Source of the DNA: JANNPJ01 sp965200525
GTDB lineage: Bacteria; Actinomycetota; Actinomycetes; Actinomycetales; Kineosporiaceae
Length of the DNA: 64,000 nucleotides
NCBI GenBank assembly: GCA_965200525.1
Contig: OZ241368.1
Coordinates: forward strand, 6,138,001-6,202,000
Direction of reading: 5' to 3'
The translations under genes and the position numbers were made by a program. The notes below the pieces were generated by a model. The model was not told where the DNA came from. It was given only the letters and a program-made list of their open reading frames with translations, and did not search any database. Positions 35,686 to 45,270 of the stretch are shown here, piece after piece. Position 1 is the first letter of the stretch; each line of letters starts with the position of its first letter.

Positions 35686-36666
35686 ATGGCATTGACGGCG
35701 CTGGTGAAGGACGAGCTCAGCAGATTGCACGTGACCAAACCCTGCTGTCGCAAAGCGGAGGTCTCGGCCACCCTGCGGTTCGCCGGAGGTCTGCACATCG
35801 TCAGCGGGCGGATCGTCGTGGAGGCCGAGCTCGACACCGCTCAGGCGGCTCGCCGGCTGCGCAAGGACATCAGCGACGTCTTCGGCCACAGCAGCGACAT
35901 CGCGGTGCTGGCCCCGGGCGGGTTGCGGCGCGGCAGCCGGTACGTGGTCCGGGTGATGCGTGACGGCGAGTCACTGGCCCGGCAGACCGGGCTGATCGAC
36001 GGCCGGGGCCGGCCGGTCCGCGGCCTGCCGCCGCAGGTCGTCTCCGGGGCCACCTGTGACGCCGAGGCGGCCTGGCGGGGAGCCTTCCTGGCCCACGGTT
36101 CGCTGACCGAGCCCGGCCGCTCGTCCGCGCTGGAGGTGACCTGCCCCGGTCCCGAGGCCGCCCTGGCCCTGGTCGGCGCGGCCCGCCGGCTCGGGATCCA
36201 GGCCAAGGCCCGCGAGGTGCGTGGCGTCGACCGGGTGGTGATCCGCGACGGTGACACCATCGGCGCGCTGCTCACCCGGCTCGGCGCCCACGACGCGGTG
36301 ATGGCCTGGGAGGAGCGCCGGATGCGGCGCGAGGTGCGGGCCACCGCCAACCGGCTGGCCAACTTCGACGACGCCAACCTGCGCCGCTCGGCCCGGGCCG
36401 CGGTGGCTGCCGGTTCACGGGTGGAGCGGGCCCTGGAAATCCTCGGCGACGACGTCCCGGAACACCTGCAGACGGCCGGCCGGCTGCGGCTGGCCCACAA
36501 GCAGGCCAGTCTCGAGGAGCTGGGCCAGCTGGCCGAGCCGCAGATGACCAAGGACGCCGTGGCCGGCCGGATCCGCCGGCTGCTGGCGATGGCCGACAAG
36601 CGGGCCAGCGATCTGGGCATTCCCGGCACCGACGCCAACCTGACCCCGGACATGCTCGACGCCTGA
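35686..36666 (+). CDS. whiA: Sporulation/cell-division regulator WhiA
   Basis: 326 aa, standard length. A LAGLIDADG-like N-terminal domain (ELSRLHVTKPCCRKAEVSATLRF; GAFLAHGSL) is joined to a C-terminal HTH (LEELGQLAEPQMTKDAVAGRIRRL). In Streptomyces WhiA acts with WhiB to trigger sporulation septation; other actinobacteria keep it for cell division. GGATGAGG precedes the ATG at 35686. The 232-base gap before it (35454-35685) is unusual for this cluster and probably holds its own promoter; I see no convincing -35/-10 pair there. Confidence 0.96.
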   Translation: MALTALVKDELSRLHVTKPCCRKAEVSATLRFAGGLHIVSGRIVVEAELDTAQAARRLRKDISDVFGHSSDIAVLAPGGLRRGSRYVVRVMRDGESLARQTGLIDGRGRPVRGLPPQVVSGATCDAEAAWRGAFLAHGSLTEPGRSSALEVTCPGPEAALALVGAARRLGIQAKAREVRGVDRVVIRDGDTIGALLTRLGAHDAVMAWEERRMRREVRATANRLANFDDANLRRSARAAVAAGSRVERALEILGDDVPEHLQTAGRLRLAHKQASLEELGQLAEPQMTKDAVAGRIRRLLAMADKRASDLGIPGTDANLTPDMLDA

Positions 36667-36780
36667 GCTCCCGCTGGGCGAGACCGACTTGATCCGATCC
36701 CGACGGGTTCGGCCGCACTCGCGACGTGGTCACCGTCACGGGATGTAAGGGGTTGCACGACTGGCGCTGTCTGGACACCT

Positions 36781-36795
36781 GTGCTTCATCAGCAC
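36781..36795. promoter_or_regulatory. Short hairpin/operator GTGCT-N5-AGCAC upstream of gap
   Basis: Perfect 5-base arms around TCATC in the 210-base whiA-gap region (36667-36876), about 80 bases before the gap start. A TACGCT at 36800-36805 could be a -10 but has no good -35. Nothing else clear is present in the region. Confidence 0.25.
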
Positions 36796-36876
36796 CCCGT
36801 ACGCTTCATTGCGAACACGTAACTGAGGACATCAACCACTGCGTCGGTGACCCCGGCGCGCTGAGAGGAAAAGTCT

Positions 36877-39107
<2,231 letters not shown>

Positions 39108-39110
39108 GCC

Positions 39111-39914
39111 GTGGCCGACCCGAAGTCCGACCGGATCCCGCTGATGGCGGGCAACTGGAAGCTCAACTTCGACCACCAGCAGGCGGCCCACTTCGTGCAG
39201 AAGCTGGCCTGGACCCTCGACGACGCGAAGCACGACTTCGACGCCGTCGAGGTGGCCCTGCTGCCGCCGTTCACCGACCTGCGCTCCGTGCAGACCCTGG
39301 TGGACGGCGACAAGCTGGGCTTCCGTTACGGCGCCCAGGACCTCTCCGAGCACGACTCCGGCGCCTACACCGGGGAGATCTCGGGCGGCATGCTGGCCAA
39401 GCTCGGCTGCCGCTACGTGGTGGTCGGGCACAGCGAGCGCCGGCAGTACCACGCCGAGGACGACACGGTGGTCAACGCCAAGGTCAAGGCGGCCTTCCGG
39501 AACGAGCTGACGCCGATCCTGTGCGTCGGCGAGGGCCTGGACGTGCGCAAGGAACTGGGCCACGTGGCGCACTGCGAGCTGCAGATCGACCGCGACCTGG
39601 CCGGCGTCACCGCCGAGCAGGTGGCCTCGATCGTGATCGCCTACGAACCGGTGTGGGCGATCGGCACCGGTGAGGTGGCGACTCCGGACGACGCGCAGGA
39701 GGTCTGCGCGGCGCTGCGGGCTCGCCTGGCGAACCTCTACACCCCGGCGATCGCGGCCGGGGTGCGGGTGCTGTACGGCGGCTCGGTCAAGGCGGCCAAC
39801 GTGGCCGCTATCATGGCCCAGCCCGACGTGGACGGCGCCCTGGTCGGCGGGGCCAGCATCGACCCGGGCGAGTTCGCCTCGATCGTGCGGTTCCGCGACC
39901 ACCGGACCGGCTGA
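39111..39914 (+). CDS. tpiA: Triose-phosphate isomerase
   Basis: 267 aa. The start region has AGNWKLN (catalytic Lys); VVVGHSERRQ holds the electrophilic His; AYEPVWAIGTG holds the catalytic Glu and the start of loop 6; VLYGGSVKAAN binds phosphate. It interconverts DHAP and glyceraldehyde-3-phosphate. The GTG start comes three bases after the pgk stop. Confidence 0.98.
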   Translation: MADPKSDRIPLMAGNWKLNFDHQQAAHFVQKLAWTLDDAKHDFDAVEVALLPPFTDLRSVQTLVDGDKLGFRYGAQDLSEHDSGAYTGEISGGMLAKLGCRYVVVGHSERRQYHAEDDTVVNAKVKAAFRNELTPILCVGEGLDVRKELGHVAHCELQIDRDLAGVTAEQVASIVIAYEPVWAIGTGEVATPDDAQEVCAALRARLANLYTPAIAAGVRVLYGGSVKAANVAAIMAQPDVDGALVGGASIDPGEFASIVRFRDHRTG

Positions 39915-39961
39915 GAAGCCGCTCACCCCGGGCCGGGTGACCCGACCACCCGGTCTGCCCC

Positions 39962-40011
39962 CGTGATCATGCACAGATGTGTACCCAGGTACGGATCTGT
40001 GCATGGTCACG
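39962..40011. repeat. 50-base near-perfect cruciform between tpiA and secG
   Basis: Outer arms of 17 bases (39962-39978 and 39995-40011) pair with a single T-G wobble; their core is CATGCACAGAT/ATCTGTGCATG. Inside, GTACC (39981-39985) pairs with GGTAC (39988-39992) around a two-base loop. It starts 48 bases after the tpiA stop. It may act as terminator for the gap operon, but it lacks a T tract, is much less GC-rich than the region, and looks like an interspersed palindromic element. Confidence 0.75.
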
Positions 40012-40037
40012 ATTGGTTTTGCGAGCTTCGGCGAACG

Positions 40038-40092
40038 GAATCGATCGGCACTCGACCGGCAATCGAGCCGGATTCGAGCCGGATTCGAGCCG
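40038..40092 (+). repeat. Five 11-base phased repeats centred on TCGA, upstream of secG
   Basis: TCGA occurs at 40041, 40052, 40063, 40074 and 40085, exactly 11 bases apart. The units run GAATCGATCGG, CACTCGACCGG, CAATCGAGCCG, GATTCGAGCCG, GATTCGAGCCG, the last two identical. One repeat per helical turn would place equal sites on one face of the DNA. They lie 119-173 bases before the secG start and follow the cruciform. Confidence 0.75.
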
Positions 40093-40210
40093 GGAACGGG
40101 TCTTCCGGGCAATAACCTCGACGCCCGGGGCCGGGAACGGTCCGTACCACGCCAAGCATCGCCTACTCTGTGTACCTGACGGCTTTTCCACGATCGACGA
40201 AGAGGTCCGC

Positions 40211-40462
40211 GTGTCCGTGCTCCGCGTAGTGCTCGAGGGTTTCCTCGTCGGCACGAGTTTGATCTTGACCGTGCTGATTCTGCTGCACAAAGGCCGGGGC
40301 GGTGGGCTGTCAGACATGTTCGGCGGCGGTATGTCGTCGAGCATGGGCAGCTCCGGCGTGGCCGAGCGCAACCTCAACCGGTTCACCATCGGTATCGGTG
40401 TGATCTGGGGGGTTGTCATTGTCGCCCTCAACCTGATCAACCGGTTCTACCCCACGTCCTGA
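40211..40462 (+). CDS. secG: Preprotein translocase subunit SecG
   Basis: 83 aa. Two membrane helices (about residues 2-22 and 55-75) flank the cytoplasmic loop with KGRGGGLSDMFGGG, the SecG signature. SecG assists SecYE/SecA in protein export. AGAGG six bases before the GTG at 40211 supports this start; a TACTCT at 40164-40169 may be the -10. The tpiA-secG-rbpA order is common in actinobacteria. Confidence 0.95.
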   Translation: MSVLRVVLEGFLVGTSLILTVLILLHKGRGGGLSDMFGGGMSSSMGSSGVAERNLNRFTIGIGVIWGVVIVALNLINRFYPTS

Positions 40463-40511
40463 GGCTCAACCCTGATCCGGAACCTGTCCGGGTACTGAAG
40501 GAGGATTCACG

Positions 40512-40862
40512 GTGGCGAGTGGCAACGCGATCCGCGGCAGCCGAGTCGGAGCGGGCCCCATGGGGGAGGCGGAACGTGGCGACACGGCTCCGCGCTTCCG
40601 GGTCTCGTACTGGTGCGCCAACAAGCACGAGACGACGCCCAGCTTCTCCGAAGAGGCCGGGGTCCAGCCGCCCGAGACCTGGGACTGCCCCCGCTGCGGT
40701 TTCCCCGCCGGCCAGGACCAGACCACCCCGCCGTCGCCGCCGCGCAACGAGCCCTACAAGACGCACCTGGCCTACGTGAAGGAGCGTCGTAGCGACGCCG
40801 ACGGCCAGGCCATCCTCGACGAGGCGCTGGCCTCGCTGCGGGCCCGCAAGATCATCCGCTAG
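40512..40862 (+). CDS. rbpA: RNA polymerase-binding protein RbpA
   Basis: 116 aa, an actinobacteria-specific protein. The RbpA core has YWCANKHETTPSF and WDCPRCGFPAG (the zinc-type Cys pairs; here the first site keeps one Cys plus His), followed by the basic linker and sigma-interaction region (NEPYKTHLAYVKERRSDADGQAILDEAL). It stabilises the open complex with SigA. An excellent SD, GAAGGAGG, precedes the GTG at 40512. A long perfect hairpin follows the gene. Confidence 0.96.
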   Translation: MASGNAIRGSRVGAGPMGEAERGDTAPRFRVSYWCANKHETTPSFSEEAGVQPPETWDCPRCGFPAGQDQTTPPSPPRNEPYKTHLAYVKERRSDADGQAILDEALASLRARKIIR

Positions 40863-40883
40863 GCCTTCCGGCCTCCCGGCTTT

Positions 40884-40932
40884 CGATCGGGGAGGATCTG
40901 ACCCACCTGGTGGGCCGGATCCTCCCCGATCG
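40884..40932 (+). terminator. rbpA terminator: 15-base perfect stem with nested hairpin
   Basis: CGATCGGGGAGGATC (40884-40898) pairs perfectly with GATCCTCCCCGATCG (40918-40932). The 19-base loop itself contains CCCAC-CTG-GTGGG. A smaller AGGCC/GGCCT hairpin overlaps the stop codon (40861-40874). It probably ends the secG-rbpA transcript. Confidence 0.75.
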
Positions 40933-41004
40933 GCATTCGGGGGCCGTTCTCCGTTGGGCGTATCGGCTTGGTGGCGGGTTCGTCGGACCGGCAGGGTTGG
41001 CAGC

Positions 41005-41997
41005 ATGAAGCTTCTGGTGCTGGGCGGGACCGAGTTCGTCGGCCGGGCCGTGGTCGAGGCGGCCCGGGCCCGCGGCGACGAGGTGACGGTGTTCAACCGG
41101 GGCCGGTCGCCGGCTCCGGCCGGGGTGCGAGCCCTGACCGGCGACCGCAGTACGCCGGGCGGCCTGGCCGCGCTGGCCGGCGGGCGGTGGGACGCCGTCG
41201 TCGACACCTGGAGCTGGCAGCCGTTCGCCGTCCGGGACGCGGCCCGGTTCCTGGCCGACCGGGCCGGGCGGTACGCCTACGTGTCCAGCCGGTCGGTGTA
41301 CGCCTGGCCCATGTCACCCGGACCGGCCGAGATCGCCCCGGTGCTGGAGGCTTCCCCGGACGCCGGCGAGGACGGCGTCGAGGTGCCGTACGGCGAGGCC
41401 AAGCGGGGCGGCGAACTGGCCGCCGAGGCGGTCTTCGGTGACCGGGCCCTGTTGGTCCGGGCCGGGCTGATCCTCGGGCCGTACGAGAACATCGGCCGGC
41501 TGCCCTGGTGGTTGAACCGGGTCGCGGCCGGCGGGCCGGTGCTCGCGCCGGGGCCGGCCGACCTGGCCCTGCAGTACATCGACGCCCGCGATCTGGCCGA
41601 CTGGATCCTGGGTGCGCTGGATCAAGGCTTGGGTGGGCCGTACGACCTGGTGAGCCGGTCCGGCCACACCACGATGGGCGAACTGCTGCGGACCTGCGTG
41701 CGGGTCACCGGATCGTCGGCCCAGCTGCGCTGGCTGGCCCCGCAGACGATCCTGGATGCCGGGGTCGCGCCCTGGACCGACCTGCCGATCTGGCTGCCGC
41801 CGGGCGAGGAGCACGACGCCCTGCACTGCAGTGACGTGTCGAAGGCGATCGGCGCCGGGCTGCACTGCCGCCCGGTCGGCGAGACCGTGGCCGACACCTG
41901 GGCCTGGTTGCAGACCCTGCCCGACGGCCCGCCCCAGCGCCCGGACCGCCCGGCCGTCGGCCTGGACCCGGCCGTCGAGGCGAAGCTGCTCAGCTAG
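41005..41997 (+). CDS. NAD-dependent epimerase/dehydratase family protein (extended SDR)
   Basis: 330 aa. The Rossmann loop LVLGGTEFVGRAVV is at the N-terminus (GGTxFxG), VSSRSVYAWP lies near 93, and YGEAKRGGE near 125 takes the place of YxxxK. It belongs to the atypical extended SDRs that resemble nucleotide-sugar epimerases and plant CSP41-like proteins; the substrate is unknown. The ATG at 41005 is the first codon of the homologous region; the frame is open to 40954 without support. It ends in an 8-base convergent overlap with pgl. Confidence 0.82.
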   Translation: MKLLVLGGTEFVGRAVVEAARARGDEVTVFNRGRSPAPAGVRALTGDRSTPGGLAALAGGRWDAVVDTWSWQPFAVRDAARFLADRAGRYAYVSSRSVYAWPMSPGPAEIAPVLEASPDAGEDGVEVPYGEAKRGGELAAEAVFGDRALLVRAGLILGPYENIGRLPWWLNRVAAGGPVLAPGPADLALQYIDARDLADWILGALDQGLGGPYDLVSRSGHTTMGELLRTCVRVTGSSAQLRWLAPQTILDAGVAPWTDLPIWLPPGEEHDALHCSDVSKAIGAGLHCRPVGETVADTWAWLQTLPDGPPQRPDRPAVGLDPAVEAKLLS

Positions 41998-42754
41998 GCG
42001 GCGGCCCGTATTTCGCCGCGGCCGCCTGGTCGAGGAACCAGATGGTCTCGACGGTCCCGTGGACGGCGGCGGCCGGGAGGTCGGCGCCGGAGAGGGCCTG
42101 GGCCACGGAGTCGGCCTTGCTCTCGCCACCGGCCAGCAGCCAGGCCTCGCCGGCGGTCTGCAGAGCGGGCAGAGTGAGCGAGATCCGGGTCGGTGGCGGC
42201 TTCGGTGACTCCCGGACGGCGATCACCGTGCCGTTATGGACGGCGAAGCCCGGGTGGCCGGGGAACAGCGAGGCCACGTGCCCGTCCGGGCCGACCCCGA
42301 GCATCAGCACGTCGAACGCCGGCACCCCGGCCACGGCACTGGCCGGCCCGGCGGCCGAGGCCAGTTCGGCCGCGTAGCCGAGGGCGGCGGCGTCCACGTC
42401 GTCGCCGTAGGCGCCGTCGCTGGGAGCCATCGCGTGCACCCGGTCGGGGTCGAGCGGCAGCTGGTCGAGCAGGGCGGCGCGGGCCTGGGTCTCGTTGCGG
42501 TCCGGGTGCCCGGCGGGCAGGAACCGCTCGTCGCCCCACCACAGGTCCACGGCCGACCAGTCGATGCCGTGGTGCAGGTCGGGCGAGGCGGCGACCGCCT
42601 CCAAGACGGCGGTGCCGCTGGTGCCACCGGTCAGGACGGCGTGGGCGTGGCCCCGGGCGGCCTGGGCGTCCAGCAGCAGGGTGATCAGCCGGCCGGCGGC
42701 GCCGGCGGCCATCTTGGCCGGGTCGGGCGCGACGATGATCCGGGGGCTGCTCAT
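41990..42754 (-). CDS. pgl: 6-phosphogluconolactonase
   Basis: 254 aa, DevB/SOL type. HAVLTGGTSG near 36, DLWWGDERFLP near 67 and MLGVGPDGHVASLFPGH near 150 are family motifs. It hydrolyses 6-phosphogluconolactone, the second step of the oxidative pentose phosphate pathway. The ATG overlaps the opcA stop (ATGA at 42751-42754). It is the last gene of the tkt-to-pgl operon. Confidence 0.95.
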   Translation of the reverse strand: MSSPRIIVAPDPAKMAAGAAGRLITLLLDAQAARGHAHAVLTGGTSGTAVLEAVAASPDLHHGIDWSAVDLWWGDERFLPAGHPDRNETQARAALLDQLPLDPDRVHAMAPSDGAYGDDVDAAALGYAAELASAAGPASAVAGVPAFDVLMLGVGPDGHVASLFPGHPGFAVHNGTVIAVRESPKPPPTRISLTLPALQTAGEAWLLAGGESKADSVAQALSGADLPAAAVHGTVETIWFLDQAAAAKYGPPPS

Positions 42755-43713
42755 GCCGGGGTCTCCACGGGCTCGTCGGCCGGCCGGGTCGCCTTGGCCG
42801 GGTGCAGGGCGGCCAGGCCCTGGGTCAGGACGTCGGTGAAAAGTTCGTCCGGGTCGAGCCGGCGCAGTTCCTCGGTCAGGCACTCGACGTCGCTGCGCCG
42901 GGGCATCGCCACCCGTCGATCAGGCTGGCCGGGCTGGCTGAGGGTGGCGACCATGCCGTCGGGCCGATCGATCGACACCTTGCCCGAGGGCCGCACCAGG
43001 GTGACGCCGACCATGCCGGTGCCGGGGGCGGTCTTGCGCCGGGTCACCGGGCAGCCCAGGGCGAAGGCCAGCCAGGCGGCCATCAGTTCGGTGCTCGGGC
43101 TGTCGGCCGCCCCGGTCACGATCGCCTTGGTCACCGGCTCGTACGGGGGCTGGTCGAGGGCCGCGGCGAGCAGCGCCCGCCAGCGGGTGATCCGGCTCCA
43201 GGCCAGGTCGGTGTCGCCCGGGGCGGTCACCGTGGACAGCTGCAGCAGGGCCCGGACCGGGTTCTTGGCCTGGGCGGCGTCGGTGATCCGGCGCTGGGCC
43301 ATCCGGCCGATCCGGTCGAGGGCCGGCTCCTCCGGGGCGGCGCCCGACCACCAGACCACGATCGGGGCGTCCGGCAGCAGCAGCGGCACGATCAGGTTGG
43401 AGCCGTGCTCGGCCAGCGGCCCGTAGAGCCGCAGCACGATCACCTCACTCGCGCCGGCATCGCCGCCGACCCGGATCTGGGCGTCCAGCCGCGACGTCCC
43501 GCGCTTGTTGCCGCGCACGATGGCCAGCACCCGGCACGGGTGCTCGCGGCTGGCGTCGTTGGCCACCTCGATCGCGGTGTCGGCGCTGAACTCGTCGGTG
43601 ACCAAGACCAGGGTCAGCACCCGGCCCAGGGCCACGGCGCCACCGCTGTTGCGCAGGTCGACCAGCTTGTGGTTGATCGCGTTGGTGGTGGTGTTGGGCA
43701 GGTCGACGATCAT
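42751..43713 (-). CDS. opcA: Glucose-6-phosphate dehydrogenase assembly protein OpcA
   Basis: 320 aa. The N-terminus MIVDLPNTTTNAINHKL is typical of actinobacterial OpcA, as are LIVPLLLPDAPIVVWW and RRITDAAQ. OpcA is required for or stimulates G6PDH activity in corynebacteria, mycobacteria and cyanobacteria. The start overlaps the zwf stop (ATGA at 43710-43713), giving fixed coupling of enzyme and activator. Confidence 0.93.
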   Translation of the reverse strand: MIVDLPNTTTNAINHKLVDLRNSGGAVALGRVLTLVLVTDEFSADTAIEVANDASREHPCRVLAIVRGNKRGTSRLDAQIRVGGDAGASEVIVLRLYGPLAEHGSNLIVPLLLPDAPIVVWWSGAAPEEPALDRIGRMAQRRITDAAQAKNPVRALLQLSTVTAPGDTDLAWSRITRWRALLAAALDQPPYEPVTKAIVTGAADSPSTELMAAWLAFALGCPVTRRKTAPGTGMVGVTLVRPSGKVSIDRPDGMVATLSQPGQPDRRVAMPRRSDVECLTEELRRLDPDELFTDVLTQGLAALHPAKATRPADEPVETPA

Positions 43714-45251
43714 GGCCTTCTCCAGGTGCGCCCGTCGCGGGCCATCATGTCGTGGGCCGACTGCGGGCCCCAGTTGCCGGAGTCGTACCCCTCGGGCTGC
43801 CCGCTCGCCGCCCAATGGGCGGTGATCGGGTCGAGGATCTGCCAGGACAGCTCGACCTCCTCGTGCCGGGGGAACAGCGGCGGGTCGCCGAGCAGGACGT
43901 CGAGGATCAGCCGCTCGTAGGCCTCCGGGCTCGACTCGGTGAAGGCGTGCCCGTAGCCGAAGTCCATGCTGACGTCGCGCACCTCCATCGACGTCCCGGG
44001 CACCTTGGCCCCGAACCGGATGGTCACGCCCTCGTCCGGCTGGACCCGGATGACCAGGGCGTTCTGCCCGAGCTCCTCGGTCGCGGTGTTGTCGAAAGGC
44101 AGGTGCGGCACCCGCTTGAAGACCACCGCGATCTCGGTCACCCGCCGGCCCAGCCGCTTGCCGGTGCGCAGGTAGAACGGCACGCCGGCCCAGCGCCGGG
44201 TGTCGACGTCGAGCCGGATCGCGGCGAACGTCTCGGTGGTGGAGTCGGGCGCGATGCCGTCCTCCTCCAGGAAGCCGACCACCGGCTCGTTGCCCTGCCA
44301 GCCCCGGGAGTACTGGCCCCGCGCGGTATGCGCGTCCAGGTCCTTAGGCAACCGGACGGCGGAGAGGGCCTTCTCCTTCTCGGCCCGCAGTTCGCGGGCG
44401 TCGAAGGTGATCGGCTCCTCCATCGCGGTCAGCGCGAACAGTTGCAGCAGGTGGTTCTGGATGACGTCGCGAGCTGCGCCGATACCGTCGTAGTAGCCGG
44501 CCCGGCCACCGATGCCGATGTCCTCGGCCATGGTGATCTGCACGTGGTCGACGTAGTTGGAGTTCCAGATCGGTTCCCACAACTGGTTCGCGAACCGCAG
44601 CGCGAGCAGGTTCTGGACCGTCTCCTTGCCCAGGTAGTGGTCGATCCGGAACACCGAGTCGGGTGGGAACACCGACTCGACGACCTGGTTGAGCTCCCGG
44701 GCCGACTTCAGGTCGTGCCCGAACGGCTTCTCGATCACCACCCGGCGCCAGCTCTCGCCGTCCTGCTTGGACAGGCCCGAGCGAGCCAGTTGCTTGGTCA
44801 CCACCGGGAAGGCACCCGGCGGGATCGACAGGTAGAAGGCGTGGTTGCCGCCGGTGCCACGGACCTCGTCCAGTTCGCGGATGCAGTCGGCCAGCCGGTC
44901 GAAGGCGTCGTCGTCACCGAACTCGCCGGAGACGAACCGGAATCCCTCGGCCAGCTGCTCCCAGACCTCGTTGCGGAACGGGGTCCGGGCGTACTTCATC
45001 ACCGCTTCTTTCACCACCACGGCGAAGTCCTGGTTGGCCCAGTCCCGCCGGGCGAACCCGACCAGGGCGAAGCCGGGCGGCAGCAGCCCCCGGTTGGCCA
45101 GGTCGTACACCGCCGGCATCAGCTTCTTGCGGGCCAGGTCGCCGGTCACCCCGAAGAGCACCAGGCCGCACGGCCCGGCGATCCGGGGTAACCGGCGATC
45201 GCGTTCGTCCCGCAGGGGGTTGCTTCCGGCCGACACCCTGGTTGGGCTCAC
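43710..45251 (-). CDS. zwf: Glucose-6-phosphate 1-dehydrogenase
   Basis: 513 aa. GVTGDLARKKLMPAVYDL near residue 34 is the coenzyme-binding loop, and RIDHYLGKE near 200 is the catalytic and substrate-binding signature with the general-base His region downstream. It starts the oxidative pentose phosphate pathway and makes NADPH. The GTG at 45251 follows GGGAG and lies 19 bases after the pgi stop. Confidence 0.98.
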   Translation of the reverse strand: MSPTRVSAGSNPLRDERDRRLPRIAGPCGLVLFGVTGDLARKKLMPAVYDLANRGLLPPGFALVGFARRDWANQDFAVVVKEAVMKYARTPFRNEVWEQLAEGFRFVSGEFGDDDAFDRLADCIRELDEVRGTGGNHAFYLSIPPGAFPVVTKQLARSGLSKQDGESWRRVVIEKPFGHDLKSARELNQVVESVFPPDSVFRIDHYLGKETVQNLLALRFANQLWEPIWNSNYVDHVQITMAEDIGIGGRAGYYDGIGAARDVIQNHLLQLFALTAMEEPITFDARELRAEKEKALSAVRLPKDLDAHTARGQYSRGWQGNEPVVGFLEEDGIAPDSTTETFAAIRLDVDTRRWAGVPFYLRTGKRLGRRVTEIAVVFKRVPHLPFDNTATEELGQNALVIRVQPDEGVTIRFGAKVPGTSMEVRDVSMDFGYGHAFTESSPEAYERLILDVLLGDPPLFPRHEEVELSWQILDPITAHWAASGQPEGYDSGNWGPQSAHDMMARDGRTWRRP

Positions 45252-45270
45252 CCTGTCGATCTCCCTCTGG

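Noticed and set aside
40038..40092. CRISPR array or plasmid-type iterons
   Set aside because: The units are 11 bases without spacers, and no cas or rep gene is present. They are reported only as phased repeats.
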